Source: Candidatus Melainabacteria bacterium GWA2_34_9
GTDB lineage: Bacteria > Cyanobacteriota > Vampirovibrionia > Gastranaerophilales > UBA9971
Direction of reading: 5' to 3'
NCBI GenBank assembly: GCA_001784535.1
Contig: MFRJ01000095.1
Span: 1-5,927 of the forward strand
Length of the DNA: 5,927 nucleotides
The notes beneath the pieces are model-generated. The model did not search any database. It saw only the letters and a list, made by a program, of their open reading frames with translations, and was not told the DNA's origin. This document shows, in pieces, positions 1-5,297 of this stretch. Position 1 is the stretch's first letter; every line of letters begins with the position of its first letter. A program made the position numbers and the translations under genes.

Positions 1-183
1 CTTTTTTGCAGTAAAAAAGAAATGTCACTCGCCTGCTTTAGCTGGCGAAACTATAATATCTTTTGCGACCAAAGAAAATAAACTGGGGTTTAGGGAAGGA
101 CTCCACTTTTTCTGACTAAATGTCAGGAAAAGAAGGAGGAAGCCCCTTCTCTAAACTTGAAAAATACCTTCTAAATAACCCTA
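1..183. other. Left-edge non-coding stretch
   Basis: No convincing gene lies here. A plus-strand frame is open from the window edge to TAA at 79-81 (26 codons), and a minus-strand frame covers much of the same bases. Neither shows a recognisable domain. A small hairpin sits at 30-47: CGCC pairs with GGCG, followed by a T/T mismatch, two GC pairs and a TTTA loop. A larger nested hairpin is listed separately at 88-156. The stretch follows the stop of the minus-strand HEPN gene, so it is the 3' flank of that unit. Confidence 0.5.
88..156. repeat. Nested imperfect hairpin downstream of HEPN gene
   Basis: Three stacked stems can be paired by eye. An outer stem of about 12 bp joins 88-99 to 145-156 with one G-T wobble. 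A middle stem of 4 bp joins CTCC (101-104) to GGAG (135-138). An inner stem of 11 bp joins 106-116 to 122-132 with one wobble and the loop TAAAT. It begins 28 nt after the HEPN stop on the minus strand. The bases beyond it on that strand are only moderately T-rich (GTTTATTTTCTTT), so it is not a textbook intrinsic terminator. It could be a transcript-end structure or a dispersed intergenic repeat. Confidence 0.5.
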
Positions 184-588
184 CTACTGAATGGAATTAA
201 TATAATTTTCGATAGCATCAATGAAAGCAACTGCATCAATTAAATCTTTTTCAATCTTTTCCCTTACAGCTTTATAAGTGAACTCATAATCAGCTTTTCT
301 TCTATTTTCATAGGCATTTTTATATAGTTCAAATAATTCAGGATTAAATACTTGTCTTTCATGGATAAATTCTTTGTTAAACCATCCCATTAAAGGCACA
401 TGTTTACTTGTTTTATGACCTTCCATGTATGCTAAAGCAGATACAGCATAATAAATAGAGTAATATAATCGAGATTGAGCATTATTTAAAAGATTATTAG
501 TTAATAATACTTCTATTTCTTTTAAAGTTTCTCTGGCTTTTTCAAGGGAATATTTTATAAAAAACTCTTTATGCTGCTTCTCTGTCAA
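184..588 (-). CDS. HEPN domain protein (putative toxin partner of the MNT pair)
   Basis: This is a 134-residue all-helical protein of the HEPN family, the COG1895 type usually encoded beside a minimal nucleotidyltransferase. Diagnostic stretches are the helix with SRLYYSIYYAVSAL (39-52), GHKTSKH (57-63) before a helix containing FNKEF, and the late NRRKADY (95-101), which matches the family's R-x-x-A-D-Y signature. The catalytic RX4-6H motif of RNase-type HEPN toxins is not visible, so ribonuclease activity should not be assumed. The start codon is TTG at 586-588. It is supported by AAGAAGG 8 nt upstream, and no in-frame ATG occurs before Met55. The gene overlaps the end of the MNT gene by 20 bp, so the two are probably translationally coupled. 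By family knowledge such pairs form a complex and many act as toxin–antitoxin modules. The functional role here is inferred. Confidence 0.85.
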   Translation of the reverse strand: MTEKQHKEFFIKYSLEKARETLKEIEVLLTNNLLNNAQSRLYYSIYYAVSALAYMEGHKTSKHVPLMGWFNKEFIHERQVFNPELFELYKNAYENRRKADYEFTYKAVREKIEKDLIDAVAFIDAIENYINSIQ

Positions 589-898
589 AATATTTACCTT
601 CTTCTACCACAGATTCATAATAAAATGGATTTCGTTTAAGTTGTTGCATTGTATATGGGTGATAATCTATAAAGACATCGTATTTATATTCAACATTGCC
701 GATAATTCCAGCTAAATCACGTTCTTGTCTATGAGTTAGTTCAGAATTAAAGAGCAATACAATATCTATATCACTTTCTTTATGAGCAGTTCCCTTAACT
801 TGTGAACCATAAAGATAAGAACCTATAAATCCTTCATAAGATTCTTTTACTATTTTGTTTAATTCTTTTACTACTTCAATAATTTTAGTTTCAGGCAT
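569..898 (-). CDS. Minimal nucleotidyltransferase (MNT), MntA-like antitoxin candidate
   Basis: This is a 109-residue member of the DNA polymerase beta-like nucleotidyltransferase superfamily. The signature is GS (31-32), ten residues, then DID (43-45), exactly the GSX10DXD active-site pattern. A third likely metal-binding carboxylate is Asp74 in KYDVFID. The C-terminus (NPFYYESVVEEGKYF) matches the common ending of this family. Its size is normal for a stand-alone MNT domain. The ATG at 896-898 has AGGGG about 8 nt upstream. In type VII systems an MntA protein of this sort AMPylates and silences its HEPN partner. The intact active site makes that possible here, but it is inferred from family and context. 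The gene is first in a two-gene unit with the HEPN gene, and 138 bp separate it from the flagellar genes upstream. Confidence 0.88.
   Translation of the reverse strand: MPETKIIEVVKELNKIVKESYEGFIGSYLYGSQVKGTAHKESDIDIVLLFNSELTHRQERDLAGIIGNVEYKYDVFIDYHPYTMQQLKRNPFYYESVVEEGKYFDREAA
597..603 (-). promoter_or_regulatory. Shine-Dalgarno supporting a TTG start
   Basis: On the minus strand AAGAAGG lies 8 nt before TTG at 588-586, inside the 3' end of the MNT coding sequence. It is the main reason for accepting the TTG start of the HEPN gene, because the next in-frame ATG would remove the first 54 residues. Confidence 0.5.
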
Positions 899-992
899 GA
901 TTTTTACCCCTGTAGTTTTATTTAATTTTAATTGAAGTAGATGTGTTTGTCTATTCTTATAAAATATTAATAGCAGGTATTAGCACCGTAGT

Positions 993-1008
993 GTGGGTTA
1001 TAACCCAC
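993..1008. repeat. Perfect 16-nt palindrome, REP-like
   Basis: GTGGGTTATAACCCAC is a perfect palindrome that can form a 6-bp stem with a 4-nt loop. It lies 29 nt past the stop of the flgG-like gene, in the gap before the MNT gene. No T-run follows on either strand, so it does not look like an intrinsic terminator. TGGGTTA/TAACCCA hairpins resemble short dispersed intergenic repeats seen in many bacteria. That comparison is from memory and cannot be tested with one copy. Confidence 0.5.
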
Positions 1009-1036
1009 CTTGTTTATAGAAACTAAGAACAAAAAA

Positions 1037-1855
1037 CTATTGCAGCAGTTTTAAGGCTTCCTCAAGAAGCTGTTTGTTGGTGCTTATAAGTTTATTTGCC
1101 ATATCAAGCTGAACTTTAGCCTGTTGAAAATAAGTTATATCAGCTTTCATATCAACGTTTGAAGATTCAAGAAGCCATCCTCTGACTTCTCCTCGACCGA
1201 TAACAGGTTTTCCTGAAGCTTCATTTTCAATATAGTACCCTTCTTTAACTTGCGTCATTTCCGCAGGGTTATGGAAATTCATAATCGATATCTTGTACAA
1301 AGGAACTTTAATTTTGCCTTTGTCCGCCTTGCCATAGATAACTCCATCACCTTTTATTTCAAATTCTTCGTATTTTCCGAGGTATTTCCCGTTACTTGGG
1401 TCAATCCAGAGTTTTATGTCTGTAGTAGGAATTTGAGCAAGGTTGTCATCGGCTCGTGCGGCATTAGGATCGTTGACTCCTGCCTGAACTTCCCCTTTGT
1501 CGTTTAAAATATACCCCTGAACATTGTATCCCTCTTTTGTTTTATAAACGCCTTCTCCGTCAAAAGTAAATTCACCAAGACGCGTGTATAAAATTTTTCC
1601 GTCAGGTCTTTCTGTTACAAAAAACCCTTGTCCTTCCAGATAAACGTTTTCCGGGGAAGTTCCCGGCATGGATTTACCCTGAAAAGTTTTAACCCTGATT
1701 TCATCCATCGTGGAACCGTTCAGGAAAGATTTAAAATTGCCGTTAACTTCCCTATAACCTGGAGTATAAACGTTACTCAGGTTTACTGCAATTTGATCCA
1801 TCCAGTCCTTGGTTACCCGCTGGGTATTAATGGCTGTTACAAAGGAATCGTTCAT
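1037..1855 (-). CDS. flgG: Flagellar basal-body rod / hook protein, FlgF/FlgG family
   Basis: This 272-residue protein belongs to the axial family that builds the flagellar rod and hook outside the cytoplasmic membrane. The N-terminal rod motif is visible at about residues 5-35 (VNLSNVYTPGY, equivalent to the family's NxANxxTxGF). A central block has GQGFFV, YTRLGEFTFD and the GYNVQGY stretch. The C-terminal helix begins with ESSNVD near residue 230 and runs to the end, matching the family's LExSNVD ending. The length fits FlgF or FlgG rather than the much longer usual FlgE hook proteins. Which paralogue it is cannot be settled, and the symbol is given for the family. The ATG overlaps the fliK stop as ATGA and has a strong AAAGGAGG 6 nt upstream. 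It is the last gene of the fliJ–fliK–flgG unit. No signal peptide is expected, because axial proteins leave through the flagellar export apparatus. Confidence 0.85.
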   Translation of the reverse strand: MNDSFVTAINTQRVTKDWMDQIAVNLSNVYTPGYREVNGNFKSFLNGSTMDEIRVKTFQGKSMPGTSPENVYLEGQGFFVTERPDGKILYTRLGEFTFDGEGVYKTKEGYNVQGYILNDKGEVQAGVNDPNAARADDNLAQIPTTDIKLWIDPSNGKYLGKYEEFEIKGDGVIYGKADKGKIKVPLYKISIMNFHNPAEMTQVKEGYYIENEASGKPVIGRGEVRGWLLESSNVDMKADITYFQQAKVQLDMANKLISTNKQLLEEALKLLQ

Positions 1856-2637
1856 TGATTGCCTCCTTTATTTTGTCTTTTATTATTATTTTTCGAATTA
1901 TCTTTGTATGAAATCTCTTCATAAGGTATCCCCTCTGAATCAAGCTTGTCTTTAAGACCAGGAATACTGCTTTTAAGAATATATTCCATTGCTTTATCGT
2001 TGGAAATAAACTCTGCTATAAGTTTTCCGTCATTATGCATTTTTAATATAACGGAAGAATTTCCATTAAAATCAAGCCTGACAGGTTTTTGGGCTTTGAA
2101 AGAGTATTCAATTAAGTTAAACAAACCTTTTGAAACATCAAAACTTTTGTAAGAAACCTGATTGTTTTGATTTTGAACTGCAAAAACCGCCTGAAAGTTT
2201 TGATTATTTAAATTATTTAAAGTCATGGAGGGATTTTCAAGGCAGGCTCTCAAAAAATTAATATCTTCTTTTTTAAAATAGTCTAAATTTATGTTTATAT
2301 CGTTGTCAAGAGATCTTAATCCCTCTTTTTTACGCATAAAAAGCTTTATGTCATCAATTTTATCGATCTTAACAGGAATATTTTCTTTTTCAGTAAGTTT
2401 TTTAAGGGTTTTTAATGCTTCCGTGTTTTTTTCCTGCGGAATTATAGCTTGAACATTTTGTTGTTCTTCTGCAATAGTTTTTTTATTTTCGTCAAGTTCT
2501 TGAAGATATGCTTCAAAATCAGGCAGGTCAGTATTAAAGGAAAAAGAGTTTGTACTGTTAAGCCTTTTATTTTCCGAAATAGAGATGTTATTTCCCTGAA
2601 TTGGAATATTTTCTTCAATTTTAGACTTAATTTCCAT
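1852..2637 (-). CDS. fliK: Flagellar hook-length control protein, FliK-like
   Basis: The predicted protein has 261 residues and resembles FliK, the secreted ruler that sets hook length and switches export specificity. The first two thirds are low-complexity, Asn/Lys/Glu-rich and poorly conserved, as is usual for FliK. The C-terminal part (about 184-246) looks like the Flg_hook domain. It has KPVRLDF, then ILKMHNDGKLIAEF, a helix ending SIPGLKDKLDSEGI, and a final beta strand. A Lys/Asn-rich tail follows. The frame stays open upstream to an ATG at 2718. I prefer the ATG at 2635-2637 because GAGGAAGG lies 11 nt before it, and because the longer version would overlap fliJ by 92 bp instead of 11 bp. 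The end overlaps flgG by 4 bp (ATGA). The protein is shorter than many FliK proteins. The assignment rests on the C-terminal pattern and on position after fliJ. Confidence 0.75.
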   Translation of the reverse strand: MEIKSKIEENIPIQGNNISISENKRLNSTNSFSFNTDLPDFEAYLQELDENKKTIAEEQQNVQAIIPQEKNTEALKTLKKLTEKENIPVKIDKIDDIKLFMRKKEGLRSLDNDININLDYFKKEDINFLRACLENPSMTLNNLNNQNFQAVFAVQNQNNQVSYKSFDVSKGLFNLIEYSFKAQKPVRLDFNGNSSVILKMHNDGKLIAEFISNDKAMEYILKSSIPGLKDKLDSEGIPYEEISYKDNSKNNNKRQNKGGNQ

Positions 2638-3112
2638 TTTCAAGCATTCCTTCCTCGTCTTCTTCAAGCTGTTCCCTAATTTTTTCCTGCATTTTTGCGT
2701 AGTGTTTTTGCCCTGCAACCTCGTTAAGTATCTTCATTTCAGCCTTTTTTTCTTCTTCTTTGTATTGCTCGAGCATTTTTTCCTTATGTTTTTCAAGAAC
2801 TTTTACTGCTTTTTCCAGTTCTGCGAGTTTTTCTTTTTCTTCGTTAAGCCTGTCTATCGCTTCCTGTTTTTTGATTTCCAGTTGGGCGATTATTTCATCA
2901 AGGTGCTTTATGTAGTTGTCATAATTCTCCATAAGTGTGTGGTGTGCGGAATAAATAGTTTTTCTTAAGAGTGCAACGCTGTTTTTGTTTTTGTCTATCT
3001 CCGCCTGAATTCTCTGAACTTCCTTTTGTGCCTCTATTACGACATTAAGCTGTTCATCCCGTTTTTGTATTCTGTATTTAAGGACTTTATCCAGTCTGTA
3101 TTTAAAAGGCAC
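2627..3112 (-). CDS. fliJ: Flagellar export chaperone FliJ
   Basis: This is a 161-residue, highly charged and almost entirely coiled-coil protein, as expected for FliJ. FliJ is the central stalk of the FliI ATPase ring and an escort for export chaperones at the base of the flagellum. The N-terminus MPFKYRLDKVLKYR is the family's typical opening (FxFRLxxVLxxR). Heptad-like helices follow to about residue 140, and the late NEVAGQKHYAK matches the conserved region near the FliJ C-terminus. The size is close to the usual 145-150 residues. The start codon is GTG at 3110-3112 with only a weak GGA 8 nt upstream, but the start is fixed by family alignment. It is the first gene of the unit. The fliI ATPase gene, a common upstream neighbour, is absent here. 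Confidence 0.88.
   Translation of the reverse strand: MPFKYRLDKVLKYRIQKRDEQLNVVIEAQKEVQRIQAEIDKNKNSVALLRKTIYSAHHTLMENYDNYIKHLDEIIAQLEIKKQEAIDRLNEEKEKLAELEKAVKVLEKHKEKMLEQYKEEEKKAEMKILNEVAGQKHYAKMQEKIREQLEEDEEGMLENGN
2649..2656 (-). promoter_or_regulatory. Shine-Dalgarno setting the fliK start
   Basis: GAGGAAGG on the minus strand, inside the end of fliJ, lies 11 nt before the ATG at 2637. It favours this start over the in-frame ATG at 2718. Confidence 0.5.
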
Positions 3113-3165
3113 TTTGAGTTTCCGATTTTATATTATTAGTTCTATTGTGGAGAAAATTTTATATT

Positions 3166-3194
3166 TCTATAACCTCTATTAAGAGGAATTACAA
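3166..3194 (-). promoter_or_regulatory. Candidate sigma-70-type promoter for fliJ–fliK–flgG
   Basis: On the minus strand TTGTAA (3194-3189) and TATAGA (3171-3166) are separated by 17 nt. Each hexamer matches four of six consensus positions. This would start transcription about 45 nt before the fliJ GTG. The spacer holds the inverted repeat CCTCT-TAAT-AGAGG (3173-3186), which could bind a regulator. I see no clear sigma-28 or sigma-54 flagellar promoter in this gap. Confidence 0.35.
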
Positions 3195-3231
3195 GATATA
3201 CATGAGAATTTAATGATTTTTTTTATGAAGT

Positions 3232-3286
3232 CAAGGAAAGAAGAGAGCGGAAAGGGTGGCACCCTTTCCGCTCTCTTCTTTCCTTG
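3232..3286. repeat. Perfect long hairpin, 26-bp stem with 3-nt loop
   Basis: Bases 3232-3257 are an exact inverted copy of 3261-3286 around the loop GGC. One strand of each arm is purine-rich (GGAAAGAAGAGAGCGGAAAG). No T-run follows on either strand in the orientation needed for an intrinsic terminator. It lies in the divergent region upstream of both fliJ and the arsR cassette. It may be a small non-autonomous repeat, a cruciform-forming site, or part of an RNA; the sequence alone does not decide. Confidence 0.85.
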
Positions 3287-3441
3287 TAGGCGGGTGCGGG
3301 TTTGAGTCCTCTTGATTGTTCTCTGATGCATTATACCATTTTGAAAAAATCAGCTTATTTATCAACAGGTGGTTAAATAGTTTATTTAGTTAGTGATTAA
3401 AAATCCTGTAAAATTAGGGAAATAAAGCGTTTTGGTGCAGA

Positions 3442-3504
3442 GATATGCCAGATTTTTTACGGGATAATCCAGATTTATGCAAGGATGAGCCAGATTTAGA
3501 AGGC
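3442..3504 (+). repeat. Three tandem 21-nt imperfect repeats
   Basis: Three contiguous 21-nt units start with GAT at 3442, 3463 and 3484. All share CCAGATTT at the same internal position (3448, 3469, 3490). Neighbouring units agree at about 13-14 of 21 positions. The period is a multiple of three, and the units read as a heptad of the form D-x-P-D-F/L-x-x. Confidence 0.7.
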
Positions 3505-3516
3505 AAAAAAGCATAA
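3445..3516 (+). CDS. Possible 23-residue peptide over the 21-nt repeats
   Basis: ATG at 3445 to TAA at 3514-3516 encodes a short acidic peptide with repeats MPDFLRD, NPDLCKD and EPDLEGK. The repeat period keeps the frame open. There is no good Shine-Dalgarno (upstream bases are GTGCAGAGAT) and I recognise no family. The codons may be an accident of a non-coding repeat. It is recorded because the periodicity matches a codon multiple. Confidence 0.15.
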   Translation: MPDFLRDNPDLCKDEPDLEGKKA

Positions 3517-3592
3517 ACCGACAAGAAAATTTTGAAATTTACATAATTATAATTATCGGACGTTATTCATTCCTTCTTGTAAAGGTATTTTC

Positions 3593-3616
3593 TTATTTGC
3601 GAAACATTGCAAATAA
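3593..3616 (+). promoter_or_regulatory. Candidate operator for the ArsR-type regulator
   Basis: TTATTTGC (3593-3600), eight bases, then GCAAATAA (3609-3616) form a perfect inverted repeat with 8-nt arms, centred about 50 nt before the regulator's ATG. ArsR/SmtB regulators typically repress their own operon from such AT-rich dyads. The site overlaps a weak possible promoter: TTGCGA (3597-3602), 17 nt, TAGCAT (3620-3625). Operator binding would then block RNA polymerase. The dyad is seen directly; its use by this regulator is inferred. Confidence 0.6.
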
Positions 3617-3654
3617 TGTTAGCATGATATTAATTAAGAAAAACAGCTAGAATT

Positions 3655-3996
3655 ATGAATGATAAAGAAATCTATAAACTACACGCTGACTTTTGTAAAT
3701 TTATGTCTAATCCTAAAAGAATAGAGATAATTTTTTCTCTTGAATGTCAGGAAATGTGTGTTGATGAAATTGCTGCCAAAATGGATATAAGAGTGCCTAA
3801 TGTTTCTCAACATCTTGCTGTAATGAGGGAAAGAGGCGTAGTAAAAACCAGAAGAGAAGGTACAAAAATATTTTATAAACTTTCAAATCCAAATATTCTT
3901 AAAGCTTGTTTAATAATGCGAGATGTTATGTATGAGCAAATGAAAGAAAATTTTAACTTGATTGAAAGTAACCAGAGGATAGACAATGAAATATAG
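3655..3996 (+). CDS. ArsR-family winged-helix transcriptional regulator
   Basis: This is a 113-residue protein with the ArsR/SmtB fold. It has SNPKRIEIIFSL (18-29), the helix-turn-helix VPNVSQHLAVMRERGVV (47-63), and a wing with TRREGTKIFYKL (65-76). The CQEMC stretch places Cys31 and Cys35 where ArsR-type sensors carry metal ligands, although the exact ELCVC motif is absent. Cys14 and Cys85 are further thiol candidates. A metal or thiol signal is therefore plausible but unproven. The ATG at 3655 has no strong Shine-Dalgarno. The gene opens a three-gene operon, overlaps the methyltransferase by 11 bp, and has a perfect dyad just upstream. By family behaviour it would act as a dimeric repressor released by its ligand, probably autoregulating this operon. 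Confidence 0.9.
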   Translation: MNDKEIYKLHADFCKFMSNPKRIEIIFSLECQEMCVDEIAAKMDIRVPNVSQHLAVMRERGVVKTRREGTKIFYKLSNPNILKACLIMRDVMYEQMKENFNLIESNQRIDNEI

Positions 3997-4576
3997 AGAA
4001 TCTGGAATGCCGCAAGAATCTTTATGGAGTTCGTTTTTTGATGTTTCTCAAACTCTTGAAATAATGAATATAAGTAAAGATACAAGAGTCTTAATTGATA
4101 TAGGTTGTGGATATGGTACTTTTTTACTGCCTATTGCTAATTATATCAATGGAATAGCTGTCGGAATAGATATTGATGCAGAAATGATAAAAAGTTGCAA
4201 AGAAAAAGCAATATCCAAGAACATAAAAAAGATAGAGTTGATACAAGGAGATATTACCGATAAAGCTGTTTTAAATTTTCTGGAAAAATACAGACAAAAA
4301 ATAGACTATATTAGCCTATTTAACATCCTTCATTGTGAAGAACCTGTAGAATTACTTAAAACCATATATAACATTCTAAATACAGATGGCAAGATAGGAA
4401 TTATTCATTGGAAATATGAAGAAACTCCAAGAGGACCTTCTATGGAGATTAGACCTCAGCCTGAAAAGATTATAGAATGGGCTATAAAAGCTGGATTTGT
4501 TGTTACACAGCAGGTTGAGCTTTTACCTTATCATTACGGGATTGTATTTACTAAGCCTAGAAAAGAGGAATTTTAG
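3986..4576 (+). CDS. Class I SAM-dependent methyltransferase
   Basis: This 196-residue Rossmann-type methyltransferase has SAM-binding motif I at DIGCGYG (38-44), an acidic end of strand 2 at GIDID (60-64), QGDITD (87-92), and a strand-4 region FNILHCEEP (112-120). The N-terminal YRESGMPQESLWSSFF (3-18) and the late HWKYEETPRGPSMEIRP are conserved-looking blocks, and I recall similar ones in methyltransferases near ArsR regulators. The substrate is unknown. I do not see the cysteine set that defines ArsM arsenite methyltransferases, so that name is not used. The ATG at 3986 lies inside the end of the regulator gene, with AGAGGA 6 nt upstream, and the gene ends 2 bp before the CGGC gene. The tight spacing implies a single transcript and a shared function. 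Confidence 0.9.
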   Translation: MKYRESGMPQESLWSSFFDVSQTLEIMNISKDTRVLIDIGCGYGTFLLPIANYINGIAVGIDIDAEMIKSCKEKAISKNIKKIELIQGDITDKAVLNFLEKYRQKIDYISLFNILHCEEPVELLKTIYNILNTDGKIGIIHWKYEETPRGPSMEIRPQPEKIIEWAIKAGFVVTQQVELLPYHYGIVFTKPRKEEF

Positions 4577-4578
4577 AC

Positions 4579-4908
4579 ATGAAAGTTGGATTAATCAGGT
4601 GCATGCAGACTGAGGATATGTGCCCAGCAACAACATGTATTAAGGTTATGCAAGGAAAGAAATTAGCCTTTGAATCTATTGAAGGAGATATAGAATTAAT
4701 TGGGATAAATACTTGTGCTGGTTGCCCTGGGAAAAAAGTTATAACAAGAGTTGCAGAAATGATAAAAAGAGGAGCAGATACTATTGCTTTTGCTTCCTGT
4801 ATGAAAAAAGGAACTCCTATAGGGTTTCCTTGTCCTCATTTTGACAAGATTTATGAAATTGCTAAGGCAAAAAATAAAGATATTAAGTTTATAGATTGGA
4901 CCCACTAG
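4579..4908 (+). CDS. CGGC domain protein (cysteine-rich, putative metal binding)
   Basis: This 109-residue protein matches the CGGC domain family (PF08821), a group of unknown function thought to bind metal. It has seven cysteines: Cys8, Cys15 and Cys20 in RCMQTEDMCPATTC; Cys46 and Cys49 in TCAGCPGKK; Cys74 in ASCMKKGTPIGFPCP; and Cys85. The name-giving CGGC is CAGC here, which keeps both cysteines. It probably fills the whole length of the domain. The ATG is 2 bp after the methyltransferase stop, with AGAGGA 9 nt upstream. As last gene of the ArsR-controlled operon it may be the effector, for example a metal-binding or redox protein; this is inference. Its stop TAG overlaps the stop of the convergent methyltransferase remnant within CTAG (4905-4908), and no terminator hairpin separates them. 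Confidence 0.88.
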   Translation: MKVGLIRCMQTEDMCPATTCIKVMQGKKLAFESIEGDIELIGINTCAGCPGKKVITRVAEMIKRGADTIAFASCMKKGTPIGFPCPHFDKIYEIAKAKNKDIKFIDWTH

Positions 4909-5297
4909 CTCTTATCTGCCTTAACTACAACAAAACTACCTTTTCCATATTCATCTAAAACTGGATAGATAATATTTTCTGTACCAAATATTGTTTGTTT
5001 ATAGATAAAGCTTTTAAAACCAGCTTTTTTAAGATATTCAGTCACTTCATTAACTGAATAAAAAATTGCTTCGTTATAAAACTTGCTTTTATCTTTTTTC
5101 TGTTCATACATCTGTCCTAATGGACTATTTCTATCGATAAAACCAATAATAATAAATCCATCAGGCTTTAAAATTCTATATGCCTCGTTAAATGCTTTTT
5201 GTACATCATCAAAAAAGCATATTGCTGTTACCATTAAAACAAAATCAAAGCTCTCATTTTCAAAAGGTAGATTTTCGGCAATCCCTTCAACTACATG
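4905..5297 (-). pseudogene. 5'-truncated class I methyltransferase remnant
   Basis: The minus-strand frame is open from 5297 to the TAG at 4905-4907 and reads as the C-terminal two thirds of a SAM-dependent methyltransferase. It has VVEGIAENLPFENESFDFVL, then MVTAICFFDD, the late AYRILKPDGFIIIGFID, and SVNEVTEYLKKAGF. The glycine-rich SAM-binding motif I and the first strands are missing. Codons upstream hit a TAG at 5298-5300 and no family-like sequence follows. The first ATG (5232-5234) lies inside a conserved strand, so a 109-residue product starting there would lack the cofactor site. A broken gene is the simplest reading. It converges on the CGGC gene and may once have belonged to the same cassette. 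The upstream border near 5297 is a likely deletion or insertion junction. Confidence 0.8.

Larger units (their letters stand above)
3287..3592. other. Divergent intergenic stretch upstream of arsR-type gene
   Basis: Between the long hairpin and the arsR operator no full-length gene is visible on either strand. The stretch is AT-rich. Its only notable content is the three-copy 21-nt repeat with its micro-ORF (3442-3516). Confidence 0.5.

Noticed and set aside
1..81. Plus-strand frame open from the left edge as the tail of a gene
   Set aside because: It has only 26 codons, no recognisable motif, a competing frame on the other strand and a hairpin inside it.
1037..1080. AAAACT…AGTTTT repeat at the flgG-like stop followed by a T-run, as a terminator
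   Set aside because: The 6-bp stem is almost all A-T and overlaps the coding end, so it would be too weak to support a call.
2638..2718. Longer FliK with the ATG at 2718
   Set aside because: The extra 27 residues are a Lys/Arg-rich readthrough of fliJ in another frame, and a good ribosome site lies before the ATG at 2637.
3232..3286. The long hairpin as an intrinsic terminator
   Set aside because: There is no T-run after the stem on either strand, and no gene ends nearby.
3287..3320. GGGTTTGAGTCC-like stretch resembling a tRNA T-arm after the long hairpin
   Set aside because: The flanking stem has a mismatch and wobbles, and no acceptor, D-arm or anticodon arm can be built around it.
3986..4576. 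Assigning the methyltransferase as ArsM (arsenite methyltransferase)
   Set aside because: The protein is too short and the characteristic cysteine arrangement of ArsM is not seen; its neighbours alone do not justify the name.
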